Shown in pieces: positions 17,496 to 25,710 of a DNA stretch of 64,000 bases (the stretch's first letter is position 1; each line of letters begins with the position of its first letter). Source of the stretch: an uncultured Dyadobacter sp. (lineage in GTDB: Bacteria > Bacteroidota > Bacteroidia > Cytophagales > Spirosomataceae). The translations under genes were made by a program, and so were the position numbers. The DNA is taken from NCBI RefSeq assembly GCF_946482605.1, contig NZ_CAMLSE010000004.1, positions 310,001-374,000 of the forward strand. The letters are read 5' to 3'. The notes under the pieces are model-generated. The model was not told where the DNA came from and searched no databases. It was given only the letters and a program-made list of their open reading frames with translations.

Positions 17496-18423
17496 ACCCG
17501 CATTGTACCTATCGGCGGCATCTACGATATCGCACCAGCCTACCTTCGGCAATCCGGGTTTTGCATCGGCGTTGGGGCCTGTTGACGCTTCCTCTGTATT
17601 GATCAGTCCGGATTACAAGGCATTTATCGACGCAGGGCTGCTTCGCCGGATGAGCAAGATCCTGAGAATGTCGGTAGCATGTGCCAAAGATTGCATTGCG
17701 CAGGCCGGTATCGAACAGCCGGATGCGATCGTGGTCGGGACGGGCCTGGGCTGTTTGCAGGATACGGAAAAATTTCTGAACACATCGCTCTCCGTTGAAG
17801 GGCTGCTTCCGCCGACTTCCTTTATCCAATCGACGCACAATACCATGGCCGGGCAAATCTCGCTGAGCATCGGCAACCACGGCTACAATATGACACATAC
17901 GCAGAATACGCTTTCATTTGAACACGCGTTGTTCGACGCGTCCATGCTCCTGCGCGAGGGCGACCGCCACGTGCTCGTGGGCGCGGCGGATGAGCATATC
18001 GACATTTTGGAAGATATAGCGGGACGGCTTGGTTTTGCCGCAGCGGCTCCGCTTACTTCCGGTGCCTCGTTTTTTATACTTTCCAATGAAAATGCGGGTC
18101 ATGCGACTGCCGAGCTGGCCGATGTTCATACCAGTGCAGGCGCGGATGAAGGTCAGGAAGAAATCGATGCGTTTCTGGATCGGAATGGATTGCAGGCAAC
18201 TGATATCGATCTGGCCTTGTATACGGGCGTTCCTGTGCAGGGCGCGGCGCGCAACCTGGATTACCTGTCGTTAGCCGGCATTTATCCAACGGCTTCTGCA
18301 TTTGCATTGCATTATGCGGTGGACTTGCTCGGCGTGGATAGGAGTGTAAGGAATGTGTTGATTTGTAATTCATTAAGAAAATGTAATCTGGGATTAACCC
18401 TACTGAAAGCCGTTGAAGCATAA
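17488..18423 (+). CDS. Ketosynthase-like protein lacking the catalytic cysteine (Ketoacyl-synt_2 type)
   Basis: A 311-residue paralogue of the protein at 773-1816. The nucleophile region reads MTHTQNT, with threonine near residue 138 in place of cysteine. Shared landmarks are AGLLRRM, VVGTGLG, PPTSFIQST and GYNMTH. The 8-base overlap with the active ketosynthase before it argues for a heterodimer in which this subunit sets chain length or binds the ACP; that function is inferred. It also overlaps the deacetylase gene that follows. Confidence 0.75.
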   Translation: MSKPALYLSAASTISHQPTFGNPGFASALGPVDASSVLISPDYKAFIDAGLLRRMSKILRMSVACAKDCIAQAGIEQPDAIVVGTGLGCLQDTEKFLNTSLSVEGLLPPTSFIQSTHNTMAGQISLSIGNHGYNMTHTQNTLSFEHALFDASMLLREGDRHVLVGAADEHIDILEDIAGRLGFAAAAPLTSGASFFILSNENAGHATAELADVHTSAGADEGQEEIDAFLDRNGLQATDIDLALYTGVPVQGAARNLDYLSLAGIYPTASAFALHYAVDLLGVDRSVRNVLICNSLRKCNLGLTLLKAVEA

Positions 18424-19198
18424 TCTCCTGATATTTTTTTGCATTACGGCGGCGGCGCTGAGTTCCATTATTTTTTGGGAAACTGATTATTTATGGCTTG
18501 TGCTGGGCGGTATTGCTTTGCTTTTTATAGGTGTAACAGCTTATGGATCAGCTCAGATACAGGTCAATTACTTTGTAAAATCCATGAACAGAGGCGGACG
18601 GCGTCCCGGAAAAGTCAAAGCCATTGCGCTCACATTCGACGACGGCCCCGATCCTGATTCGACACCCCGCATTCTCGACACGTTACTCGAAAACGACCTG
18701 AAAGCAACCTTTTTCGTGATCGGGAAAAAGGCGGTGAGCCATCCGGACCTGCTGCGCCGGATCGTGGAAGAAGGTCATACTATCGCGAACCATTCGTACA
18801 GCCATCATTACCTCATAGCCCTGTTTTCCACCCAAAAGCTCCGTGCGGATATCCAACGGTGCAATGAGGCGATCCGTGACATTACCGGGCACTTCCCGGT
18901 GTTTTTCAGGCCCCCATTTGGCGTGACAAACCCGCGTTATGCCACCGTTTTGAAGGATTTGCAGATGCAATCCATCGGTTGGTCGCTCCGGAGCATGGAT
19001 ACCCGCGCGAAGAACAAGTACCAGCTCATCAACACCATTATTTCAAAATTAAAGCCCAAAGACATCGTTCTGCTTCACGACCATCTGCCGCTCACTGCCG
19101 ACACACTGCCGGACATAATCGGGCACTGCCGCGAAATGGGCATTAAAATAGAACCACTCCCTCGACTGATCGGAAAGGAACCTTATGAGAAGCATTAG
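18413..19198 (+). CDS. Membrane-anchored polysaccharide deacetylase (NodB domain)
   Basis: A 261-residue protein. A TTG start at 18413 is chosen because it keeps two hydrophobic segments (about residues 4-22 and 28-46) ahead of the catalytic domain; no ATG precedes them. The carbohydrate esterase family 4 motifs are present: TFDDGPD (Asp76, Asp77), HSYSH (His127, His131) and RPPFG. Such enzymes remove N- or O-acyl groups from sugars outside the cytoplasm. Its place inside the pigment operon, with overlaps on both sides, suggests it acts on the sugar or lipid to which the pigment is attached, or on a protecting acyl group. Confidence 0.88.
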   Translation: MKHNLLIFFCITAAALSSIIFWETDYLWLVLGGIALLFIGVTAYGSAQIQVNYFVKSMNRGGRRPGKVKAIALTFDDGPDPDSTPRILDTLLENDLKATFFVIGKKAVSHPDLLRRIVEEGHTIANHSYSHHYLIALFSTQKLRADIQRCNEAIRDITGHFPVFFRPPFGVTNPRYATVLKDLQMQSIGWSLRSMDTRAKNKYQLINTIISKLKPKDIVLLHDHLPLTADTLPDIIGHCREMGIKIEPLPRLIGKEPYEKH

Positions 19199-19817
19199 AA
19201 TATTAGCGATGTTGGCCGTTTTAATGACAGCCAGTTTTGCACACGCTCAGTCATTTAAGCCGGTGGCTAATCCTGAAAAGGTGCTTGCCGAACTGCGGAA
19301 GATTTCGCAGGCCACAACGTCCATTCAGGCGTCGTTTACAGATGAGAAATACCTGGCTGTGCTGAAAGATCCCGAAAAATCGTCGGGTCTGTTCTACTAC
19401 CAGCAAAAAGATAAAATGCGCTGGGAGCAGCGGACGCCTTCGAAATACGTTATCCTGATCAACGGCGATAAACTGCGTATCCAGGAAGGGGGCAAAGAAA
19501 AGAATGTCGGGCAGGCGGGCCGTATGGCTGCGCAGATTAAGGAACTGATGATCGGGCTCGTGAATGGCGATTTTCAGCAGAACAAGGGGTTTTCATTGGC
19601 CGTATCGGAGGACAGCGACGACTACCAGATTGTGTTGACGCCGGAGAACCGCCGTTTGAAAAATATTTACTCCAAAATAGCGATGATCTTCTCCAAAAGC
19701 TCCCTGCGTTTGCGAGAACTGTCGTTTTTTGAGAAAGGCGGCGACAAAAGCATTATGAAGTTTCAGCAGGAGAAATTCAACCAGCCGATCGCCGAAAATC
19801 TATTTAAAGACTTATGA
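19185..19817 (+). CDS. LolA-like periplasmic carrier protein
   Basis: A 210-residue protein with a signal peptide (residues 1-22, ending AHAQS) and a LolA-type beta-sheet pattern: a TSIQASF segment early, then SGLFYYQQKDKMRWE and VILINGDKLRIQ. LolA proteins ferry lipoproteins through the periplasm, and LolA-like proteins recur in aryl-polyene clusters with MMPL exporters. It may carry the lipidated pigment between the exporter fusion and the outer membrane; that cargo is inferred. It overlaps the deacetylase by 14 bases and the dehydratase by 4. Confidence 0.85.
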   Translation: MRSIRILAMLAVLMTASFAHAQSFKPVANPEKVLAELRKISQATTSIQASFTDEKYLAVLKDPEKSSGLFYYQQKDKMRWEQRTPSKYVILINGDKLRIQEGGKEKNVGQAGRMAAQIKELMIGLVNGDFQQNKGFSLAVSEDSDDYQIVLTPENRRLKNIYSKIAMIFSKSSLRLRELSFFEKGGDKSIMKFQQEKFNQPIAENLFKDL

Positions 19818-20188
19818 TTCCCAAGCCTTTGAGCAATCTTTATACGATTATAGCCCTGGATCATGGCCCGGCCGAGATTACCAGTACAGTGTGGATCGAT
19901 CCCGCGCATCCGGTATTCGAGGGGCATTTTCCCGGCTCACCGGTGCTCCCGGGTGTTGTTCAGCTGGAAATGATAAAGGCGATACTCTCAAAGGCATTCG
20001 GAAAAGAAATAGCATTAAAGGAAATGAGCACCTGCAAATTCCTGGAAGTGCTTAACCCGGCCGAAACGCCGGAACTGACGATCCATATTCAATATAAAGG
20101 CGATGAAGTGCTTGATGTAAGCGCTTCGGGAAAGCGGGGTGAAAAGACCTATTTCAAAGTAAGGGCCAGTTTCCGTTCGATCGTTTAA
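19814..20188 (+). CDS. 3-hydroxyacyl-ACP dehydratase, FabZ-like
   Basis: A 124-residue hotdog protein with the FabZ signature FEGHFPGSPVLPGVVQLEM. The catalytic histidine and the glutamate 14 residues later are both kept. It is the second dehydratase-type protein in the cluster, with the one at 13461, so one may serve early cycles on the aryl starter and the other later cycles. It overlaps the LolA-like gene by 4 bases. Confidence 0.87.
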   Translation: MIPKPLSNLYTIIALDHGPAEITSTVWIDPAHPVFEGHFPGSPVLPGVVQLEMIKAILSKAFGKEIALKEMSTCKFLEVLNPAETPELTIHIQYKGDEVLDVSASGKRGEKTYFKVRASFRSIV

Positions 20189-20208
20189 ACCCGACATTTA
20201 AAAACAAA

Positions 20209-21372
20209 ATGACCCTCTCGGACATTCAATGCTGCGTGATCATTCCCACTTACAACAACCGCAACACATTGCGGCGGGTGATCGACGGTGTTTTACAGTA
20301 TGCGACCGTGCAGGAGATTATTGTCGTGAATGACGGATCTACGGACGATACGGTCACGATCCTCGCCGGTTATGGCGCGAGAATCCGGGTGTTGGATAAT
20401 GTGGTGAACAAAGGGAAAGGGTTTTCGCTCCGAAAGGCATTTGCCGAGGCGATACGCTTGGGTTTTGAAAACGCCATTACTATCGATTCCGACGGCCAGC
20501 ACTTGCCTTCCGACATTCCGCTTTTTATAGAAGCGGCGATCCAAAACCCGGGCGCATTGCTCATGGGGTCGCGGAACATGGAGCAGGAGGGAGTGCCGGG
20601 GAAGAGTTCTTTCGGGAACAAGTTTTCCAATTTCTGGTTCAAATTCGAGACGGGACTTACCTTGCCAGATACACAAACCGGCTTTCGCCTTTATCCGCTC
20701 GAACCGCTAAGGAAAATCAGTCTTTTTACGACCAAATTCGAGACGGAGATCGAAGTGATCGTAAAAATGGCCTGGAAAGATGTGCCTATCGTGCCGATCA
20801 ACATCCAGGTAATCTACGACAAGGACGAGCGTGTGACGCATTTCCGGCCATTCCGGGACTTTACCCGCATCAGCATTCTCAATACCTGGCTGGTAACGCT
20901 CACCCTGCTTTACTACCTTCCCAAACGCCTTTTCAGGTACATACATAAGAAGGGATTGTGGAAGATCATCCGGGATGAGGCCGTCAAGTCCGATGAAAGT
21001 AATTTCAATAAGGCGAAGTCACTCGGCTTCGGTTTTTTTATGGGTATCGTCCCGATCTGGGGATTTCAGCTGCTCGTGGGCATTCCGCTATCAGTGTATT
21101 TTCGGATGAATAAGGTATTGTTCCTCACAGCGGCAAACATCAGTATTCCGCCTATGATCCCTTTCATCATCTTCGCAAGTTACCGTTTCGGAGGGCTGTT
21201 TTACAGGAATGGCGTGCAGCTGACGTCTGCCAAAAACCTGACCTTTGAATCCATTCATGTCAACTTTGTACAATATTTTTTGGGTGGAACGCTACTGGCA
21301 CTTGTGGCTGGGGCGATCGGTTTTGTCGTTAGTTTCCTGCTTTTCTCCTTGCTCCGTCCCAGGAGGGGCTAG
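20209..21372 (+). CDS. Glycosyltransferase family 2 fused to a DUF2062 membrane domain
   Basis: A 387-residue protein. Residues 8 to about 235 are a GT-A fold glycosyltransferase (IIPTYNN, VVNDGSTDD, DSDGQH). From about 260 to the end is a DUF2062 membrane domain with several hydrophobic helices and a GIVPIWGFQ segment. GT2 proteins of this kind are regular members of aryl-polyene clusters. Glycosylation of the anchor or pigment on the cytoplasmic face is likely, with an unknown sugar. It is the last gene of the rightward operon. Confidence 0.88.
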   Translation: MTLSDIQCCVIIPTYNNRNTLRRVIDGVLQYATVQEIIVVNDGSTDDTVTILAGYGARIRVLDNVVNKGKGFSLRKAFAEAIRLGFENAITIDSDGQHLPSDIPLFIEAAIQNPGALLMGSRNMEQEGVPGKSSFGNKFSNFWFKFETGLTLPDTQTGFRLYPLEPLRKISLFTTKFETEIEVIVKMAWKDVPIVPINIQVIYDKDERVTHFRPFRDFTRISILNTWLVTLTLLYYLPKRLFRYIHKKGLWKIIRDEAVKSDESNFNKAKSLGFGFFMGIVPIWGFQLLVGIPLSVYFRMNKVLFLTAANISIPPMIPFIIFASYRFGGLFYRNGVQLTSAKNLTFESIHVNFVQYFLGGTLLALVAGAIGFVVSFLLFSLLRPRRG

Positions 21373-21649
21373 TCGCGGTATTTGCTTTCTTTTCGCGGAT
21401 TATCACAGGTTATTCATTTTAAAGTAATATAAAAGGGCATTTGCAGGCCCCGTTGCGGGTTTTGGATTACTCCTTGAGGGCCAGTCTGTTAAGCTGAAAA
21501 GGCTGTCTGGAATAGCCCGAAACTCTCCGAATTTTTATAAAATCTATACGAATTGATCAAAAATAAGGGTTTTGCGATTTTGTAGTGTGGTGCCTTTCTC
21601 TATATTTACGAGAATTATAAAACCATTTAACCTAATTATTGATCAGAGC

Positions 21650-23884
21650 ATGAGTATCATTACCTATTTAGTGCCGGCTTTAGGCCTTGTTGGCTTGCTG
21701 GTTATGTTCTTCAAAAGAGGCTGGGTTGTCCGGCAAGATGCAGGGACTCCCGAAATGAAAGAGATAGCGGACGCGATAGCAGATGGCGCCCTGGCCTTTC
21801 TGAAAGCCGAATGGCGTGTACTCATTGTCTTTGGTCTGATTGTCAGTGTTTTGCTGGGTTACTCCGGTACCCTGGTCGAAAATTCCAGTGCTTTTATCGG
21901 CATTTCCTTCCTTGTTGGTGCGTTTATCTCTGCCTTTGCGGGCTATATCGGGATGACGATCGCTACAAAATCCAACGTCCGCACCACTCAGGCTGCACGT
22001 ACAAGTCTGACGAAAGCGCTTGAAGTATCGTTCACCGGTGGCTCCGTGATGGGGATCGGTGTGGCAAGTCTCGCAGTGCTGGGACTCGGTGGTTTATTTA
22101 TCGTATTGTATTCCGTTTTTATCGGCGATAGTACCGACGTAAACGGCCTGCCGATGGAACGGGTGCTCGAAGTACTGGCGGGTTTCTCGCTGGGTGCCGA
22201 GTCGATCGCATTGTTTGCACGGGTAGGCGGAGGGATTTATACCAAAGCTGCCGACGTCGGGGCCGACCTCGTGGGGAAAGTGGAAGCAGGTATCCCCGAA
22301 GATGACCCGCGCAACCCGGCAACGATCGCTGATAACGTTGGTGATAACGTGGGCGACGTGGCAGGTATGGGCGCCGACCTTTTTGGGTCATATGTAGCAA
22401 CTATCCTGGCAACCATGGTGTTAGGGCGCGAGATCGTGACACAGGGGACAGATAATTTCGGGGGCATTGCACCCATTCTCCTGCCTATGGTGATTGCGGG
22501 TGTTGGCTTGATATCCTCCATTGTAGGAATGCTGCTGGTCCGTGTGAGTGACGACCATGGCAACGTCCAGGGAGCATTGAATCGCGGTAACTGGGGTTCT
22601 ATCATTTTAGTATTGATTGTAAGTTATCCTTTGACCATGTGGATGCTGCCCGAGGGTACGCTCAATATTCGCGGTGTGGATTTCACAGCGATGGATGTGT
22701 ACCTGGCCATTCTGCTGGGGTCAGTTGTGGGTGCAATCATGTCGATGGTTACTGAATATTATACTGCCATGGGCAAGCGTCCCGTGCAATCCATTGTAAA
22801 CCAGTCTTCAACAGGTCATGCGACCAATATTATCGGCGGACTTTCAGTGGGAATGGAATCCACGGTGATCCCGACGCTGGTGTTGGCGGCAGGTATTTTC
22901 CTGAGTTACGAGGTGGCTGGCCTGTACGGTGTGGCGATAGCCGCCGCAGGTATGATGGCAACTACGGCTATGCAGCTGGCGATCGATGCATTCGGACCTA
23001 TCGCGGACAACGCAGGAGGTATCGCAGAGATGTCGCATTTGCCGGAGGAAGTCCGCGGGCGTACCGATATCCTGGACGCCGTGGGTAACACCACAGCCGC
23101 CACCGGAAAAGGTTTTGCCATCGCTTCCGCTGCATTGACCTCCCTCGCATTATTCGCCGCATTCTGTGGCGTTGCAGGTATCAATTCAATCGATATTTAT
23201 AAGGCTAATGTACTTTCCGGCCTGTTTGTAGGCGCTATGATACCATTTATCTTTTCTTCGCTGGCCATCGCTGCGGTGGGGCGTGCAGCAATGAAGATGG
23301 TGGAAGAAGTGCGCCGTCAGTTCCGGGAATTACCGGGCATTATGGAAGGACGTACCAAGCCTGAATACGATAAATGCGTTGCCATTTCGACCCAGGCATC
23401 GATCCGGGAAATGGTCGCTCCGGGACTCATCGCATTGATCGTGCCTGTGCTGGTAGGGTTTCTGTTCGGTCCTGAAGTGCTTGGCGGAACGCTGGCAGGC
23501 GTTACTGTTTCGGGCGTGTTAATGGGCATCTTCCAGAACAATGCAGGCGGTGCCTGGGACAATGCCAAGAAATCATTCGAAAAAGGAGTCTTGATCAACG
23601 GCGAGACCTATTACAAAAAGTCTGAGCCGCACAAAGCTGCGGTAACCGGAGACACCGTAGGGGATCCATTCAAAGACACATCGGGACCTTCGATGAACAT
23701 CCTGATCAAGCTTATGTCGATCGTTTCCCTCGTCATTGCGCCGCATATCAGCGTAAAAAGTCATGAAACGGGGAGCAAGGGCATTGATAAACAGGAAGCA
23801 GTAGTGTCGGTCGCCGACGCACAACTGGCCGACAAGGCCGACACAACGGTGCCGGTTTTGAGGCTGGAAAGAAAAGCGAAGTAA
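21650..23884 (+). CDS. hppA: Membrane-bound ion-translocating pyrophosphatase, K+-dependent type
   Basis: The ATG at 21650 is chosen over an upstream in-frame start at 21572 because the protein then begins directly with the first membrane helix; it is 744 residues. Family motifs include [44 protein letters not shown] (in parts) and [12 protein letters not shown]. Alanine in the last motif, where K+-independent enzymes have lysine, marks the K+-stimulated subfamily. The enzyme hydrolyses pyrophosphate and pumps H+ or Na+ out of the cytoplasm; which ion cannot be fixed from what I can read. A strong terminator hairpin follows. Confidence 0.93.
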   Translation: MSIITYLVPALGLVGLLVMFFKRGWVVRQDAGTPEMKEIADAIADGALAFLKAEWRVLIVFGLIVSVLLGYSGTLVENSSAFIGISFLVGAFISAFAGYIGMTIATKSNVRTTQAARTSLTKALEVSFTGGSVMGIGVASLAVLGLGGLFIVLYSVFIGDSTDVNGLPMERVLEVLAGFSLGAESIALFARVGGGIYTKAADVGADLVGKVEAGIPEDDPRNPATIADNVGDNVGDVAGMGADLFGSYVATILATMVLGREIVTQGTDNFGGIAPILLPMVIAGVGLISSIVGMLLVRVSDDHGNVQGALNRGNWGSIILVLIVSYPLTMWMLPEGTLNIRGVDFTAMDVYLAILLGSVVGAIMSMVTEYYTAMGKRPVQSIVNQSSTGHATNIIGGLSVGMESTVIPTLVLAAGIFLSYEVAGLYGVAIAAAGMMATTAMQLAIDAFGPIADNAGGIAEMSHLPEEVRGRTDILDAVGNTTAATGKGFAIASAALTSLALFAAFCGVAGINSIDIYKANVLSGLFVGAMIPFIFSSLAIAAVGRAAMKMVEEVRRQFRELPGIMEGRTKPEYDKCVAISTQASIREMVAPGLIALIVPVLVGFLFGPEVLGGTLAGVTVSGVLMGIFQNNAGGAWDNAKKSFEKGVLINGETYYKKSEPHKAAVTGDTVGDPFKDTSGPSMNILIKLMSIVSLVIAPHISVKSHETGSKGIDKQEAVVSVADAQLADKADTTVPVLRLERKAK

Positions 23885-23901
23885 ATTAAGAGGTAGATAA
23901 A

Positions 23902-23939
23902 AAGCAGAACAGCCCGGCATTTGCCGGGCTGTTCTGCTT
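23902..23939 (+). terminator. Strong hairpin after the pyrophosphatase gene (copy 1 of a twin hairpin)
   Basis: Arms at 23902-23919 and 23922-23939 are perfectly complementary over 18 bases with a tiny loop, starting 17 bases after the hppA stop. A-rich and T-rich edges fit a rho-independent terminator. The same arms recur at 24632-24668. Confidence 0.8.
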
Positions 23940-24007
23940 GAGTCAGGGAGCAATCGCATTTGTTTTTGAATTTGATCAGGCGTACTTTAGGTAAAAAGAC
24001 TGACCAT

Positions 24008-24223
24008 ATGGAAGTACTAACCATTGAAATAACCAACCCCAAAGCAAGGCGTCTGATTGATGATCTGGTTGATTTGGGATTGATATCGGTTAAGGAAAGC
24101 AAAGAATCCTGGAATGACCGTTGGGCAGCGTTGTCTCAGACACTTCCTGATACGGATGAGGTGACTGAGCAGGAGATTTTGGAGGAAATTGCAATGGTCC
24201 GAAATAATCGAAAAGCTCATTGA
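24008..24223 (+). CDS. Antitoxin of a PIN-family toxin-antitoxin pair
   Basis: The ATG at 24008 gives 71 residues (an earlier in-frame ATG at 23960 would lie too close to the hairpin). The protein is charged and mostly helical, beginning MEVLTIEITNPKARRL, with a central KESKESWNDRWA segment. Small proteins of this form accompany PIN toxins, bind them and usually repress the operon. The stop codon overlaps the toxin start by 4 bases. Confidence 0.75.
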   Translation: MEVLTIEITNPKARRLIDDLVDLGLISVKESKESWNDRWAALSQTLPDTDEVTEQEILEEIAMVRNNRKAH

Positions 24224-24633
24224 TTCGCATTGTTATAGATACCAATTTGTATGTCAGTGCCTTGATCAATGAAAATTCGAGGGTTAGACTAAATCGTATT
24301 TTGGACGACCCGCGGTACGAAATTGTGATGGATGACATACTTTTTGCGGAGATTGAAGAAGTGATTTTTCGGGCCAAATTCGCTAGAATGGTGTCAAAAG
24401 AGCAAATCGAATCCTTTCTATCATTGTTGAGGGAGAGATGTGTCAATTTTGCAACAAAGTCGAAAGTCAGGCATAGTCCGGATCCCAAAGATGACTTTTT
24501 GCTAGCATTGTGCCTTGATAGCTACTCCCATTATCTGGTAACCGGGAACAAGATCGATCTTCTTGCCCTGAAAAGGTTTGGAGAAACTGAAATTCTGAGT
24601 TTGACGGAACTTCTGGCGAAAACAAAACTATAA
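24220..24633 (+). CDS. PIN-domain toxin (putative ribonuclease)
   Basis: A 137-residue PIN-domain protein that uses a TTG start overlapping the antitoxin stop. Acidic metal-ligand positions are visible in VIDTNLYVSAL (first Asp), in the acidic helix ILFAEIEEVI, and in SPDPKDDFLLALC. PIN toxins of this group cleave RNA when freed from the antitoxin. With its partner it forms a compact module between two almost identical hairpins. Confidence 0.82.
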   Translation: MIRIVIDTNLYVSALINENSRVRLNRILDDPRYEIVMDDILFAEIEEVIFRAKFARMVSKEQIESFLSLLRERCVNFATKSKVRHSPDPKDDFLLALCLDSYSHYLVTGNKIDLLALKRFGETEILSLTELLAKTKL

Positions 24634-24668
24634 GCAGAACAGCCCGGCACTTGCCGGCTGTTCTGCTT
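24632..24668 (+). terminator. Hairpin after the PIN toxin (copy 2 of the twin hairpin)
   Basis: The left arm 24632-24649 is identical over 18 bases to that of the hairpin at 23902, and the right arm lacks one G, leaving a one-base bulge. It starts directly at the toxin stop and lies 11 bases from the end of the convergent hydrolase gene, so it may act in both directions. Confidence 0.7.
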
Positions 24669-24679
24669 ATAGGGAGGAA

Positions 24680-25528
24680 TCATCCCAGTTTCTTTTTCAG
24701 GTAATCCAACGAAAGCTTGTACGCGTCGGCGGCCGCGGCGGCGTCGTATTTCGGGTTGCTGGGGTTGGCAAATGCGTGAACCGCGTCGTACATTTTGATG
24801 GTCACTTTTTTTCCGGCGGTTTTCATGTCTTCTTCAAATTTGCTGACGGTAGCAGGAGGGATTCCCTGGTCCTGACTGCCGAAAATGCCCAGTACATCCG
24901 TGTTCAGCATTTTTAGTTTTTCAATATCAGCCTCGGGCCGACCATAGTACATGACGCACCCAACCACCTGCTGGCCGCCCGCAATGGCATTCTGAAGGGA
25001 CAGCATACCCCCAAAACACCAGCCGATGCTGGCGATTTTGGCACGCTTGCCCGCGTACGTAACGCCGCCCCTGGTGATGGCTGCCAATCGCTCAGCCGAA
25101 GCGCCCTGCATGAGTTTGCCCGCATCTTCGCGTGTCGTGGCTACTTTGCCGTCATACATATCCAGTGCCAATACATTCACGTCGCCAAGATCCCGGTGCA
25201 ATTTGGCCGCTTCCTGTTTGACATAGTCATTCAAGCCCCACCATTCCTGGTAAACGAAAAGCCACTTATCCGACTGCTTCGGCGATTTGAGCAGAAAGCC
25301 GGTTGCAGTTTTGCCATCGGCTGTCGGGAAGCTCACCGTTTCTCCCGCACCCTGGTAAGTAAATGCGAGCGGCGTTTCGTGCAGCATTGCAAAATCGGGG
25401 TCTGCAGCGAGATCCGACATCGCATTGGCCGCCGGATGGCAAACCGGGATTACGTTGGAGGCCGTTTCCGGTTGAGACGGGTTCATTTTAAAAAGAAGAA
25501 TGCTTACGAGGATAAAAAGCGCTCTCAT
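24680..25528 (-). CDS. Secreted dienelactone hydrolase family protein
   Basis: A 282-residue alpha/beta hydrolase with a hydrophobic N-terminal segment (residues 1-14) suggesting export. The dienelactone-hydrolase nucleophile is a cysteine in GWCFGG (Cys171), and the other triad members fit GSQDQG (Asp220) and AVHAFANP (His251). The family hydrolyses lactones or esters; the actual substrate is unknown. It is convergent with the toxin-antitoxin module and divergent from the MFS transporter. Confidence 0.85.
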   Translation of the reverse strand: MRALFILVSILLFKMNPSQPETASNVIPVCHPAANAMSDLAADPDFAMLHETPLAFTYQGAGETVSFPTADGKTATGFLLKSPKQSDKWLFVYQEWWGLNDYVKQEAAKLHRDLGDVNVLALDMYDGKVATTREDAGKLMQGASAERLAAITRGGVTYAGKRAKIASIGWCFGGMLSLQNAIAGGQQVVGCVMYYGRPEADIEKLKMLNTDVLGIFGSQDQGIPPATVSKFEEDMKTAGKKVTIKMYDAVHAFANPSNPKYDAAAAADAYKLSLDYLKKKLG

Positions 25529-25710
25529 AGGGATAGATTAGAAGTGAAAAATTGAAACGTCTTATTAAATATATACAAAATACGGCTGAACACGGGCCTA
25601 TGGTTGCGGAGGGAATTATTGAGGATTGGTGAAAATATTGTACTTATTGAAAAGCAGGAACTTAATGTCCCGACAGACCCGTTATTTTGTGAGTATGTGA
25701 ATGTAAGTCC

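Noticed and set aside
21572..21649. Upstream start for the pyrophosphatase
   Set aside because: It would add 26 residues not seen before the first membrane helix in the family; the ATG at 21650 fits the usual N terminus.
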